64,000 bases of DNA from Stanieria sp964562685 (GCA_964562685.1 CAZLUP010000010.1:34063-98062); one strand, 5' to 3'; counted from the first letter of the stretch, positions 7,167 to 16,715 are shown. Numbers and translations: made by a program. Notes: generated by a model from the letters alone, not told the origin.

Positions 7167-9418
7167 GATTCAATGCTCCCTTGACCGTTTTTCAATTCAT
7201 TAGCAGCAGCTACTAAATATTGCGCTACACTCATCAAACCGTGAGAATTTTGGTCAAGTTTTTGACAGACTTGAGCAGCAGCTAGGTCTAATTCTGTAAG
7301 GTTGTTACTATAAGATTCATGCACTTGCTGAAGATATTCAAATAGCTGTTTATTGCCTTGAATTAAAACATCGTTGAATTGATTGGTCATGTTTTGATAA
7401 GCTCTTTCTACCCGATTTGCTTCATTACCAATAGTTCGCGCTAGTTCGGTTAATTGACCTAAACGTTCACCAGAAGTTAATCCAAAGGTATTGGCAAGAT
7501 TGCTAACCGTTTCTACTGTCTGTTTAATTTTTGCTATACTCTGGTTGACTTGTTCGCTCATTTCCTGGCGTTTCTGAATTTCTTCATCGAAAGTATGTTG
7601 TAAATTGACAACTACTTGAGCTAATCCTTCACGCTGCTGACCTAAAGTATCGTTGAGTAAGTTATTCTGTTGAGTAAAAAATTCTGAGAGTGCAGCTTGA
7701 TAATCGAGGCGAAATCTTTCTAACTCTTGTTGTACAGTCTGACGAGTATTTTTCAGCATGAAATCGATATTACTTAAAGTACCAAGCAGATTATCTTTTG
7801 CTTGATTCATTAATCCAGACGCTTCTTGTCCAACTGTTTTTAAAGTATTTGATTGATCTTGGAAAGCTGCGGTTGTTTCCAATAAAATCTGCCTAGTCTG
7901 GGATTCAACTCCTTCTAGCATTGCTTTTTGTTGTTCCGCTTGAGTAGACAATGCTGATTCCAAGTCTTCCCTAATGCCTCGGAAGGTTTTAGCTGCTTTA
8001 TTGGCACTTTCAGCAAAAGCTTGTCTCTGTGCTTCCATACCAGCTACACTTTGAGCAACTGCTTCATTAATTTCTGAACCAACTTGTTCTAGAACACCTT
8101 TAGTTTCTTCACGAAAATCTTTGAGAATGATGTGTAAGCTAGTAGCAAATTGTTGAAGTTCTGTAAGAGTTTCTTTTTGGAAGGTTTGAATAGTTTCAAC
8201 TGCTCCTGCTAAACTCTGAGTAATACCCCCTAGCTCATTTTTCAATTCTCTGACAGCTTCAGAAGCTTCTTGGGTTAAGTTAGCACTTTGATCTAATCTT
8301 TCAACAACAGGTTCAATTAATTCACTGCGGAGTTGTTGAACCAATAATTCAACAGTCTGGGTTTGAGTTTCTTGTATTTCCCTAATTTTGCTCAAATCTT
8401 GAGCAACTGGAGCAAGAATTAACCTAAATTGTTCTGCTGTTTGAATTGCGATCGCTTCTGAAGTTAATTGAGGTAAATTAGTAGTATTTTCAACTAAATA
8501 ATCAATTTGTTCTAATTTCTGACTAATAGGACTTATCAATAACTTAAGCTCCTGATTAATTGCTTGAGCGATTGACTTCGGATTAAATTGCTCGTTTTGG
8601 ATTTTTTGTAGTTTCTGAATTTCTTTTAACTGCTGAACTAAAAGACTGTCTTCTGAAGCAAGTGCCTGTTTTACAGTATTGCCAATCGCATCGGGATGAA
8701 ATTGACTTAAACCTTTAAGATTTTTTGCAACCTCTTCTAGTGTTTTAGCAGCATCTCGACTAGAGGTATGATCGAAACGAGAAAGAAGGCGTTCGGAAGT
8801 TTCTAAAAAAGCAACTTCACTGAGTTTTGTTCGCAGTTGATGACGATGTCTTTCTTTTTGTTTAGTCTGACGAGCAATAATAAACATTAAAGGTATTGCT
8901 CCAGAAAGTCCTGCTAGGGAAGTGAGGAAAGCAGTTTTCATACCCGAAAGCAATTGAGTACTCGCGTCAACTATTGTTTGAGGATCGCTTAAATTTTCAA
9001 GATTTACTCCAGCAATACCAAGAGATATACCCAGAAAAGTCCCAAAAATACCTAATGTTGTAAGTAATGTAGGTACAAAATAAACCGTGCTACGAGGTAC
9101 TGGTTTACTTAAAATAGTTGGATAAGATAACAAGACAAAACGATTATCTTCTTTTCTTGGAATAAATTTTGAGCTTTCAAGTTGACCATCAACATGAATA
9201 AATAACCATTTTCTAATTTCTTCTCCTACTCCTTGATGTGGTATTTCTTGTTTTAATTGATTTTTTTTAAGACATTCGGTTGCTTCTTCAGTTAATTTCA
9301 ACTCTTTTTTATAATCATTAACAGATTTTATCTCTGTCCATATAGCCCAAATTGCAACGGCAAAAATAAAAGCAACAAAAACTACATTTAATAGTAAGTT
9401 ATTGAGCAAAAGTGTCAT
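7163..9418 (-). CDS. zorA: MotA/TolQ/ExbB-type channel with long coiled-coil tail, ZorA-like
   Basis: This 751-residue protein has a membrane helix at residues 8-27. A MotA/TolQ core follows at about 107-190 (LLTTLGIFGTFLGISLGIAG, then MKTAFLTSLAGLSGAIPLMF). The remaining 550 residues are nearly continuous Gln/Glu/Leu-rich heptads (for example QTRQILLETTAAFQDQ). This architecture, channel core plus a very long cytoplasmic tail, is the hallmark of ZorA and not of ordinary MotA or ExbB, which lack the tail. Together with the ZorB-like partner it would form an ion-driven rotary motor that signals membrane perturbation to the cytoplasm. No frameshift is seen. Confidence 0.85.
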   Translation of the reverse strand: MTLLLNNLLLNVVFVAFIFAVAIWAIWTEIKSVNDYKKELKLTEEATECLKKNQLKQEIPHQGVGEEIRKWLFIHVDGQLESSKFIPRKEDNRFVLLSYPTILSKPVPRSTVYFVPTLLTTLGIFGTFLGISLGIAGVNLENLSDPQTIVDASTQLLSGMKTAFLTSLAGLSGAIPLMFIIARQTKQKERHRHQLRTKLSEVAFLETSERLLSRFDHTSSRDAAKTLEEVAKNLKGLSQFHPDAIGNTVKQALASEDSLLVQQLKEIQKLQKIQNEQFNPKSIAQAINQELKLLISPISQKLEQIDYLVENTTNLPQLTSEAIAIQTAEQFRLILAPVAQDLSKIREIQETQTQTVELLVQQLRSELIEPVVERLDQSANLTQEASEAVRELKNELGGITQSLAGAVETIQTFQKETLTELQQFATSLHIILKDFREETKGVLEQVGSEINEAVAQSVAGMEAQRQAFAESANKAAKTFRGIREDLESALSTQAEQQKAMLEGVESQTRQILLETTAAFQDQSNTLKTVGQEASGLMNQAKDNLLGTLSNIDFMLKNTRQTVQQELERFRLDYQAALSEFFTQQNNLLNDTLGQQREGLAQVVVNLQHTFDEEIQKRQEMSEQVNQSIAKIKQTVETVSNLANTFGLTSGERLGQLTELARTIGNEANRVERAYQNMTNQFNDVLIQGNKQLFEYLQQVHESYSNNLTELDLAAAQVCQKLDQNSHGLMSVAQYLVAAANELKNGQGSIES

Positions 9419-9472
9419 TATTTACTCCTGTTTTTAAATAATTCTGTTGTTGTAAAATTGGGATTTATTTAA

Positions 9473-9814
9473 CTAATGAAATCTCATGTAGTTTTGGATT
9501 TCTTCGTTTGAAAAATGCTGTTGTGCTATTCTTACTGGAATATGTGCAGCGTCTTTCCAGTTTTCAATTGAGTTAACAAGAAGCAAACCATATAGTGGTT
9601 CTTCACTTTCGGTTTCTTGATCTTCAGCTAAATAAACTTGCTCTGGTGCATAAGTACGTAATAATCGTATCTGCAAGCGTGTTTTTAAATCTCTCAAAGA
9701 TGTTACCAAAGGCGAAGCAGAATCATTCAATATTTCTTTTGCTTCTTTCCAAGCATGATTTATAGCTATTATTTCTTGAACTAACTGTTCTATTGATGGG
9801 TTTAACAGTTTCAT
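9473..9814 (-). CDS. Unknown 113-aa protein heading the Zorya-like operon
   Basis: The 113-residue acidic protein has no membrane segment. The N-terminal half is helical (SIEQLVQEIIAINHAWKEAK) and the C-terminal half contains LYGLLLVNSIENWKDAAHIP and IAQQHFSNEEIQNYMRFH. I recognise no family. It is on the same strand as the zorA-like gene, 54 nt upstream, with no obvious terminator between, so it is probably the first gene of that operon. It is not part of canonical ZorABCD or ZorABE sets and could be an accessory subunit or an unrelated neighbour. Confidence 0.7.
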   Translation of the reverse strand: MKLLNPSIEQLVQEIIAINHAWKEAKEILNDSASPLVTSLRDLKTRLQIRLLRTYAPEQVYLAEDQETESEEPLYGLLLVNSIENWKDAAHIPVRIAQQHFSNEEIQNYMRFH

Positions 9815-9910
9815 ACGCTAGTTTGAAAATAATTGTCTATTTAAAGAGTTCCCATTTCAAACCACGTAGTTACTAAATATTTTAATATTTTCTTAATAAG
9901 TAAAAAATGC

Positions 9911-9950
9911 GTCTACAGATAAACGCGGATAAACGCAGATAGAGTTATCG
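9911..9950 (+). repeat. Degenerate fragment of the dispersed 210-bp repeat family
   Basis: This stretch (GTCTACAGATAAACGCGGAT and onward) resembles the outer end of the 210-bp inverted repeats at 36968 and 40900 (GTCCACGGATAAACGCGGAT). The similarity runs for about 40 bases. Confidence 0.65.
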
Positions 9951-9981
9951 ATGGGTTATTTTTTTTATTTCATCAGGTTTA

Positions 9982-10012
9982 GTCGGCATACTCAGAGTTA
10001 AAGAGATGCCGA
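9982..10012. terminator. Stem-loop downstream of glmU
   Basis: GTCGGCAT (9982-9989) pairs with ATGCCGAT (10005-10012), with a further 3-bp extension beyond a bulge. A T-run follows on the plus strand only, so a terminator role for minus-strand glmU is uncertain. Confidence 0.35.
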
Positions 10013-10047
10013 TTTTTTCTCGGTTAAAAACAAGAATTAAGTTATTT

Positions 10048-11409
10048 TTACGGATTACTACTAGGTGGTAATTGCCAATCAGGTATTTCTTTCTGACGAG
10101 AGCGAGCAATTACTAAACAATCATCAGGGACATCTTTAGTAACTACTGAACCAGCAGCTACTGTAACGTTTTGTCCCAGAGTAATCGGAGCAACCAAAAC
10201 ACTGTTAGCTCCAGTTTTAGTGCGATCGCCTATGACGGTAGGATGTTTATTTACACCATCATAATTAGCGGTGATTGTACCTGCTCCTACATTGACTCTT
10301 TCTCCTAAAGTCGCATCACCCAGATAGGCGAGATGAGCAACGTTAGTTTTATTTCCTAGGGTTGCTTTTTTCAACTCGACAAAATTGCCGATCCGACAAC
10401 TTTCCCCTACTTTGACATCACCACGCAAGTGAGCATAAGGACCAATTTGAGTACCGGCATTAACTTCAGCATTATTTACCACTGAATATACAACAGTAAC
10501 GTTTTCCCCAAGTTGGCTATTTTCAATCAAACTACCAGGTCCAATTCGGCTACCAGTAGCAATGCTCGTGTTACCCCGTAAATGAGTTTGAGGTTCGAGA
10601 ATTACATCTGGTTCTAAATGGACAGTTTCATCAATCGTAATGCTATCGGGGTTAATCATGGTTACCCCTGCTTTCATCCAATTGTCTTTGATCCTAGCCT
10701 GAAGAATATCGTAGGCAGTAGCTAATTGTTTACGATCATTAATACCAAGTATTTCTAAATAATCTTCTACATCTACTGCTGTAACTGGAGCAAGATAATC
10801 AACTACTTCAGTTAAATAATATTCTTGTTGATCGTTGTCTGTAGAAAGTTTGGGTAATGCTTCGGCTAGTTTTTGCCAGTTAAAACAATATATTCCCGCA
10901 TTAACACGACGATTTTGCCTTTGTGCGCTACTACAATCCCTGTCTTCAACGATTTGATTGACTAAATTATTCCCATCACAAAAGACTCTGCCATAACCAG
11001 AAGGATTGGGTAAATGAGCGGTTAAAAGAGTAGCTGCGTGCTTTCCAGTTTGGTGAACTTCTACTAAATGTTGTAAAGTTTCTGGACGTAATAAAGGAGC
11101 ATCTCCATTAAGAACTAGTAAATCTCCCTCAAATCCTGCTAAATAAGGTAATAGTTGCTGAATTGCGTGTCCTGTACCTAATTGTTCTGTTTGTTCGACA
11201 AATTCCACGTTTTGACGAGAACTTAAGGCTTGTTTTAGTTGTTCTCCTTGATAACCAATAATGACAATTTGCCTTTCTGGTTGGAGTAAACGACAACTAT
11301 CTAGTACTCGTTCAACTAGCGATCGCCCTCCTAAAGAATGCAATACTTTGGGTAAATCAGATTTCATGCGGGTTCCCCGCCCTGCTGCTAATATTGCTAC
11401 CGCTACCAT
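10048..11409 (-). CDS. glmU: Bifunctional GlcNAc-1-P uridyltransferase / GlcN-1-P acetyltransferase
   Basis: GlmU makes UDP-GlcNAc for peptidoglycan and lipopolysaccharide. The N-terminal uridyltransferase shows VAILAAGRGTRMKSDLPKVL and VLNGDAPLLRPETL. The C-terminal half is a left-handed beta helix of hexapeptide repeats carrying the acetyltransferase, with the active-site region AHLAYLGDATLGERVNVGAG. I start it at the ATG at 11409 (MVAVAILAAG); a longer frame from 11472 adds 21 residues with no family support. The C-terminus is complete. Confidence 0.96.
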   Translation of the reverse strand: MVAVAILAAGRGTRMKSDLPKVLHSLGGRSLVERVLDSCRLLQPERQIVIIGYQGEQLKQALSSRQNVEFVEQTEQLGTGHAIQQLLPYLAGFEGDLLVLNGDAPLLRPETLQHLVEVHQTGKHAATLLTAHLPNPSGYGRVFCDGNNLVNQIVEDRDCSSAQRQNRRVNAGIYCFNWQKLAEALPKLSTDNDQQEYYLTEVVDYLAPVTAVDVEDYLEILGINDRKQLATAYDILQARIKDNWMKAGVTMINPDSITIDETVHLEPDVILEPQTHLRGNTSIATGSRIGPGSLIENSQLGENVTVVYSVVNNAEVNAGTQIGPYAHLRGDVKVGESCRIGNFVELKKATLGNKTNVAHLAYLGDATLGERVNVGAGTITANYDGVNKHPTVIGDRTKTGANSVLVAPITLGQNVTVAAGSVVTKDVPDDCLVIARSRQKEIPDWQLPPSSNP

Positions 11410-11489
11410 GCTTATGAGATCGAGTTGAGTTAATCCGATTGGAGTATAGCTTGTAGTTAGACCCGATCGCAAAAACTAGTTAAAAATTA

Positions 11490-12521
11490 TTAGGTTTGAG
11501 GCTGCATCGTAGTTTGCACAAAAGCGGTAAATGCCTCAGCAATTTTGGGATTCCGCCAGCCTTTACTAGTTTCTTCTGCAATAATTTCTATCGCTTGAGC
11601 AGGAGTATAAGCTTGTTTATGAGGGCGATCGCTAGTCAGAGCATCATAAATGTCTAGAATTTGAAATATTTGTGCTAAATAAGGAATTTCTTTACCTACT
11701 AAACCATCTGGATAACCGCTACCATCCCATCGTTCATGATGATTGCGGATAATCGGTAAGACTCCACGACGGTTTCTGAGAGGTTGGCAAATTTTTTCAC
11801 CAATCAAAACGTGTTGACGAATTAAATCAGTTTCATGGGCAGTTAATTCGCCTTTTTTGAGCATGACTGCATCAGGAATCGCAATCGTACCAATATCATG
11901 GAGGTGAGCAGCAAAAACCAAATTATTGATTTCTTCCTCAGAAAGTTCAAGATATTCGCCGAAAGCTTGAGCCAAAGAGGCAATTCTGGCACAAGAACCA
12001 CTATCTGAAGAACGACTTTCTACTGCTTTGGCAATAGAGAATAATACTTGTTCAGTTTGATCCAAACCTTCATTAAGGCGTTTTTGCTGGATTAAAGATT
12101 TGACTCTAGTAGCGAGTTCAAAACGGTCTAAAGGTTTGATTAGAAAATCATCACTACCAACTTCTACACCTTTGCGACGATATTCTCGATTATCCGCTAC
12201 CGCCATCAAAATAATTGGAATATGATTAATTCTGTCGTCTTGTTTGAGTTGTCTACACAGTTCAAAGCCATCTAAATAAGACATCATCACATCGAGCAGA
12301 ACTAAGTCTGGTTTGTGTTCGATGACAAAGTCGACAATTGGAAATTCTCCGTCTGCTTCTAGTACTTCATAACCGTCCAATGACAACAGATCTACTGCGG
12401 TCATCCGACTAAGAGGATGATCGTCGATAACTAATATCCTAGCCGAAGCATAATTAGAATGATTCACCGCAGAAAAATTAATGTTAGTTGACCGAGGTAA
12501 CCCAGATATTTGATTCATCAT
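11490..12521 (-). CDS. Response regulator with HD-GYP phosphodiesterase domain
   Basis: The 343-residue protein has a receiver domain at about residues 28-145 (LVIDDHPLSRM, phospho-acceptor in LVLLDVMMSYLDG, and DDFLIKPL) and an HD-GYP domain at about 165-335 (AAHLHDIGTIAIPDAV and HHERWDGSGYPDGL). HD-GYP proteins of this type hydrolyse cyclic-di-GMP. Both the HD pair and the GYP motif are intact, so it should be active. The input kinase is not adjacent. Confidence 0.92.
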   Translation of the reverse strand: MMNQISGLPRSTNINFSAVNHSNYASARILVIDDHPLSRMTAVDLLSLDGYEVLEADGEFPIVDFVIEHKPDLVLLDVMMSYLDGFELCRQLKQDDRINHIPIILMAVADNREYRRKGVEVGSDDFLIKPLDRFELATRVKSLIQQKRLNEGLDQTEQVLFSIAKAVESRSSDSGSCARIASLAQAFGEYLELSEEEINNLVFAAHLHDIGTIAIPDAVMLKKGELTAHETDLIRQHVLIGEKICQPLRNRRGVLPIIRNHHERWDGSGYPDGLVGKEIPYLAQIFQILDIYDALTSDRPHKQAYTPAQAIEIIAEETSKGWRNPKIAEAFTAFVQTTMQPQT

Positions 12522-12790
12522 TATCCCTTTTACTGAAGACTTTTGATCACCATTAGTAAATTGTTTCAGTTCTTCAGTTTGTATAGGAAAACAAAAGTGA
12601 AGTCATAATTAGGTAGATTGATACTCCAAGCATGGCTTGAATTTTACGATCTAGACAATAAATAAAAGATTGTATATCAGTTTTTTTTATAATTATGTTT
12701 CTCATTATGGTAATTTTCCCTTGATTTGAAATCAGCTTTTCTACGGACATTGGATTAATATTTTTGACATCAATTACTATTAAATTCAAA

Positions 12791-13696
12791 TTAATTGGCT
12801 AGAATCACTGAGGTACAAGGAAAATCGGTTGATTTCAACCAACGTTTTTTCCATTGACTGGTCGATTCAAGTGTACTGATTTGTTGTTCCTGCTGTCTTC
12901 TTTGTCGAATTTGTGAAGCAAGCTCTGAAAGGGTAGGATCGCGATAGGGAATAGAGGCACGAGTTTGAAGATGTTCTTGTTCTAAAGGCGATAGCAGGGG
13001 TAAATCTTTTCCAGAAAAATTAGCTACAGTTCCAGGAGCTTTTCTGCCGACACTAACAGTAGAACCAAATTTTAAACCAGCTAAAGATAAGGCAGTACGG
13101 AAGGCTGCTGCACAAGAATAGGTAGCTAGTCTTCCTGTGGGTTTTAAACAATTAGCAACTAAATTTAAAAATTCTACTGTCCATAATTGCGGACATTTTG
13201 GTGGTGAAAAGGGGTCAAGAAAAATAGCATCAGCTTGCCATTGCTGTTGCAGAATTTGCTTGATTGTAGTTCTGGCATCTCCTAGTAAAAGTTTGGCTTG
13301 TAAAAATTCACTATTAACTTGTTGAGTTGTTGCTAATTCCGTCAGTAGTTGAGGAATAGGCTCTTGCCAAGAAGATAGAAGTTGAAATGCGATCGCATTT
13401 TTGGGAACTGCGGGATTTAATTCTAAGCCAATTAATTCTACTTGACAATGGGGATTAATTGACCAAATAGCATCTAAGGCAGCAGCAGTATTATAGCCAA
13501 GACCATAACAAATATCGAGCAGATAAATAGTAGATAGTTGTGTAGCTTTAATTTTTAGTTGGGTTGGTTCAACAAATTTAACTTCTGCTTCTAGTTTCGC
13601 TCCGTAGTGAGAATGAAAAGCTTCATTAAATTCATCTGAAAAGAAAGTATAAGAACCGTCTTCGGTTTTTTGAGGAATCAAAGAATTATTGTTCAT
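12791..13696 (-). CDS. MnmD/MnmC1-like tRNA methyltransferase
   Basis: This 301-residue SAM-dependent enzyme shows the SAM loop YLLDICYGLGYNTAAALDAI and the catalytic-region motif DAIFLDPFSPPKCPQLW. It ends with LATYSCAAAFRTALSLAGL and a VGRKAPGTVA segment. These match the MnmD (methyltransferase) half of MnmC, which methylates aminomethyl-uridine at the tRNA wobble position. The FAD-dependent oxidase half is absent, as in stand-alone MnmD proteins of many bacteria. Assignment is by motif; the exact substrate is inferred. Confidence 0.82.
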   Translation of the reverse strand: MNNNSLIPQKTEDGSYTFFSDEFNEAFHSHYGAKLEAEVKFVEPTQLKIKATQLSTIYLLDICYGLGYNTAAALDAIWSINPHCQVELIGLELNPAVPKNAIAFQLLSSWQEPIPQLLTELATTQQVNSEFLQAKLLLGDARTTIKQILQQQWQADAIFLDPFSPPKCPQLWTVEFLNLVANCLKPTGRLATYSCAAAFRTALSLAGLKFGSTVSVGRKAPGTVANFSGKDLPLLSPLEQEHLQTRASIPYRDPTLSELASQIRQRRQQEQQISTLESTSQWKKRWLKSTDFPCTSVILAN

Positions 13697-13792
13697 CAGG
13701 ATATTGCGATCGCCTAATACTTTGGCTTAGTCAGAGATTACTCCGCTTTTTCAAGACATAACCTACTTCGACTTTGTCAAAACCGCTATTAT

Positions 13793-14413
13793 TTATTGTA
13801 GCTCTAATTTAACTATCTCAAGCTCTTCAGGAGTATTACAATTAAACAATATTTGCCAGTCGCTAATGGGTAATTGGGCGACAAAATGTTGGTTTAAAAA
13901 ACCTTGAAAAGATTTACCACCTTGGGCAAGATAGTCTTCTACTAAAGATAAACAGCTACGGCGATAAAAACCCGCTAAAGGTTCCCACCAACCTGAAGGA
14001 TGACGAGGCAGAAGAGCGATCGCATTGTCAGGGATTTCTGGTAAGTAATTATACCAGTGTTTTATTTCAGTAGAAGTCAATCGGGGTAAGTCACAAGCAA
14101 GCAACAATACCCATTCCTGTTCTACCTGTTGTAATCCTTGAGCAAAACCGATTAAAGGACTATTAGAGCCATGATGGGTTGATAACAAAGTTTCTTGAAT
14201 AAATTGGCATCCCTTGGGAACAATCTGCTCATATTTTTCTTTCCAAGGAGTAACTATATAAACTTGACTGGCACATTGTTGAGCTAGGGTACAAATTTGA
14301 TTTAGTAGGTTAGTATTGCTAATGGTTAGCAACGCTTTATCCTTTCCCATCCGCGAACTTTGACCACCTGCCAAAACCATAGCGGTAGTAGTTTGTCTTA
14401 AATCTTCTCTCAT
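13793..14413 (-). CDS. mobA: Molybdenum cofactor guanylyltransferase
   Basis: The 206-residue nucleotidyltransferase begins with the GTP-binding motif MVLAGGQSSRMGKDKALL and contains LLACDLPRLTSTE and the acceptor-side PRHPSGWWEPLAGFYRRSC. MobA links GMP to molybdopterin, giving the bis-MGD cofactor used by enzymes such as nitrate reductase. It is flanked by unrelated genes on both strands. The length is typical. Confidence 0.92.
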   Translation of the reverse strand: MREDLRQTTTAMVLAGGQSSRMGKDKALLTISNTNLLNQICTLAQQCASQVYIVTPWKEKYEQIVPKGCQFIQETLLSTHHGSNSPLIGFAQGLQQVEQEWVLLLACDLPRLTSTEIKHWYNYLPEIPDNAIALLPRHPSGWWEPLAGFYRRSCLSLVEDYLAQGGKSFQGFLNQHFVAQLPISDWQILFNCNTPEELEIVKLELQ

Positions 14414-14459
14414 GAATAGTAATTTTTAAAATACTAAATTAGCTAACAACTCAATCAAG

Positions 14460-14819
14460 ATGAATAAATCAGAATTAATCACAGAAAAACAATTACAACT
14501 TTGGCTATATCTCTTGCCAGTTATAGGAATTATTCCTGCTCTTTGGACAATTTCTCGTCCCAATAGTCATCAACAACAACAAGAAGCTAGCCGTTTATGT
14601 CTTATTTTAACTTTGAGTTGGTTATTAATTTATTTATTACTTAATTTAGGTTCAATTCAAGCAAATGAATTATTAGCTTTTCGGCTGCTTTATTTAAATG
14701 CTTTAATTACTACTGGTTATTTTCTAACTTTTGTAGTTTTAATGTTGCGTTTAGTTAAAGGAAAATCAATCGATTTACCATTAATTAGTAAATTGTCCAA
14801 TTCAATTGGACGTAAATAA
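14460..14819 (+). CDS. Small integral membrane protein, unknown
   Basis: The 119-residue protein has three or four membrane segments: LWLYLLPVIGIIPALWTI, LCLILTLSWLLIYLLLNLG and LITTGYFLTFVVLMLRLV. A polar loop with HQQQQEASR lies between the first two. I recognise no named family. It is divergent from mobA and 258 bp upstream of the LCP gene on the same strand, so a common transcript is possible but not shown. Confidence 0.65.
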   Translation: MNKSELITEKQLQLWLYLLPVIGIIPALWTISRPNSHQQQQEASRLCLILTLSWLLIYLLLNLGSIQANELLAFRLLYLNALITTGYFLTFVVLMLRLVKGKSIDLPLISKLSNSIGRK

Positions 14820-15077
14820 TGAGCCTAAATTGAAGGAGTACCTGCTGTCATTCTGGAACTATCAAGTTAAAATCAAAAGAAATTAATTTAATTTTTTTTT
14901 AATTATTTATTTAGAAGTTCTTGCCATTATCAAAGCAAGTTCAATTAGCTCTATTTAATGAGGTTGATGCATTAATTATCCTATTGGTCTTGATTAAGCT
15001 TGGGATTTATGTGTATAAATACCTAACATTATTTGAGAAAATCAATTTTAATTTATTTTGCAAGTGTGAGGAAACCA

Positions 15078-16523
15078 GTGTCAGTAAGAAAAGCTTATCA
15101 ATCGACTCCTTCCGGAAGACAATATAAACCGAAAATTAAACCTCGTTCTCAAAAGTTGAAGCGAGGGAGCGCTGTTTTAATCGGAATAGGTTTAACAGGA
15201 TTGTCTGTGGTTTCTGCTGTAGCTGGAGCTATTTTAGCAATTAGCTGGTCGGTATCTTCTCCTTTACAACAGACTGAACTAACGCCACAACAAAAAGCAG
15301 TGTTCAGTCAAGAAGAAACTGTCGCTCAAAGAAATTTGACTATACCCGAATTGTCCCGTCCTGTAAATATTTTAGTTTTGGGCATTAAAGTTCTTACTTC
15401 AGATATCGATGATTCTTTATCAGAAGAGGCTGGATATCATGCGTTAGTTAATTCTTTTGATGGTTTAAGCGATACGATGTTGTTGTTGCGCTTCGATCCA
15501 GAAAGACAAAAATTAACCGTGTTATCTATTCCCCGCGATACCAAAGTTCGTTTAGAAGGACATGGAGAACAAAAAATTAATATTGCTAATGATTTTGGTG
15601 GACCTGCTTTAACCGCAGCAGCAGTTAGCGAGTTATTGGGAGGCATCAATATTGACCGTTATGTCCGAGTTAATGTTCAAGGAGTAGAAAAGTTAATTGA
15701 CGCTTTGGGAGGAGTCACAGTTGATGTACCCAAAGACATGAAATATAACGATTTCAGTCAGCATCTTTATATCGATCTCAAAAAAGGTAGACAGCATCTC
15801 GATGGAGATAAAGCCGTGCAGTTTTTACGTTTCCGCTATGATGCTTATGGGGATATTTCTAGAGTACAACGACAACAGATGTTAATGCGATCAGTTGTAG
15901 AACAGACATTACAACCTGCTACTATTTTTAAAATTCCCGAAATACTTTCAGTAATTCAATCTCATATTGACACTAATTTGACTGTCAAAGAATTGATGGC
16001 ATTGGGAAGTTTTGCTGGTGGCACGAAAAGAAGTGACGTGCAAATGCTCATGTTACCTGGTGATTTTAGTGGCGATGGCAGAACAGGAGTTAGTTACTGG
16101 TTGCCGAATGAAGAACGTATTCAACAGTTAGTGGCTGAACATTTTGATGTGGTTAGCAGTGATTATCAGTTAACCGAAGGATACCAAGACTATAGTAATG
16201 TCAGAGTAGCAATTCAAGATAGTATTGATAGTCCTGAAGCTGTACAAGCAATGGTAGATAGCTTAAGACAAGCTGGTTATACTAGGGTTTATGTGAGTGA
16301 AGCTTGGCATGAACCACTAGCAGAAACAAAAATTATTGCTCAAGGAGGAAACGATCGCGCTGCTACATCTCTTCGTCGTAGTCTAGGTTTAGGAGAAGTT
16401 TTAATCGAAAGTACTGGTGTTCTTGATTCAGACGTGACGATTCAAATTGGTCAGGATTGGCAGACTTTTCAACATAATCTAGAAGACAAGGTTTATTCTG
16501 ATGATCTGGTTAATCATCTTTAG
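15078..16523 (+). CDS. LytR-CpsA-Psr (LCP) family glycopolymer transferase with LytR_C domain
   Basis: The protein has a membrane helix (IGIGLTGLSVVSAVAGAIL) followed by the LCP catalytic domain with SDTMLLLRFDPE, VLSIPRDTKVRLEG and the arginine-rich FLRFRYDAYGDISRVQRQQ. A C-terminal LytR_C domain contains VRVAIQDSIDSPEAVQAMV. LCP proteins attach polyprenyl-linked glycopolymers to cell wall or surface acceptors. I prefer the GTG at 15078 (MSVRKAYQ), since the extension from the ATG at 15033 has the composition of non-coding sequence. Both domains are intact. Confidence 0.9.
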   Translation: MSVRKAYQSTPSGRQYKPKIKPRSQKLKRGSAVLIGIGLTGLSVVSAVAGAILAISWSVSSPLQQTELTPQQKAVFSQEETVAQRNLTIPELSRPVNILVLGIKVLTSDIDDSLSEEAGYHALVNSFDGLSDTMLLLRFDPERQKLTVLSIPRDTKVRLEGHGEQKINIANDFGGPALTAAAVSELLGGINIDRYVRVNVQGVEKLIDALGGVTVDVPKDMKYNDFSQHLYIDLKKGRQHLDGDKAVQFLRFRYDAYGDISRVQRQQMLMRSVVEQTLQPATIFKIPEILSVIQSHIDTNLTVKELMALGSFAGGTKRSDVQMLMLPGDFSGDGRTGVSYWLPNEERIQQLVAEHFDVVSSDYQLTEGYQDYSNVRVAIQDSIDSPEAVQAMVDSLRQAGYTRVYVSEAWHEPLAETKIIAQGGNDRAATSLRRSLGLGEVLIESTGVLDSDVTIQIGQDWQTFQHNLEDKVYSDDLVNHL

Positions 16524-16671
16524 AGTTAGGCTTGGTTATTAATTCTTTAATGACTAATCATAGCCAAAGCGCGATCGCGTCGCTCATCCTTTGCTAAGTG
16601 GGTGGGCAAAATTAATTAGATAGTTGAAAGAGGGAATAGGTAACGACGAGGCTTACAAGCATCGCCTGGTT

Positions 16672-16692
16672 CACTCGAATTCAATTCGAGTG
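16672..16692. repeat. Perfect 21-bp palindrome
   Basis: CACTCGAATT, one central C, then AATTCGAGTG. The stem is 10 bp and perfect. Confidence 0.8.
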
Positions 16693-16715
16693 CTTGCCTG
16701 GCGACGGATTCCCCG

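Noticed and set aside
4954..9814. Ordinary flagellar MotAB or TolQR/ExbBD
   Set aside because: MotA, TolQ and ExbB lack the 550-residue coiled tail, and the partner EH-signature protein is not part of those systems.
12574..12789. 71-aa minus-strand ORF after the MnmD-like gene
   Set aside because: It has a TTG start, no Shine-Dalgarno sequence, a composition like AT-rich non-coding DNA and no recognised similarity.
14921..15127. 68-aa plus-strand ORF before the LCP gene
   Set aside because: It overlaps the LCP start in another frame and looks like AT-rich leader.
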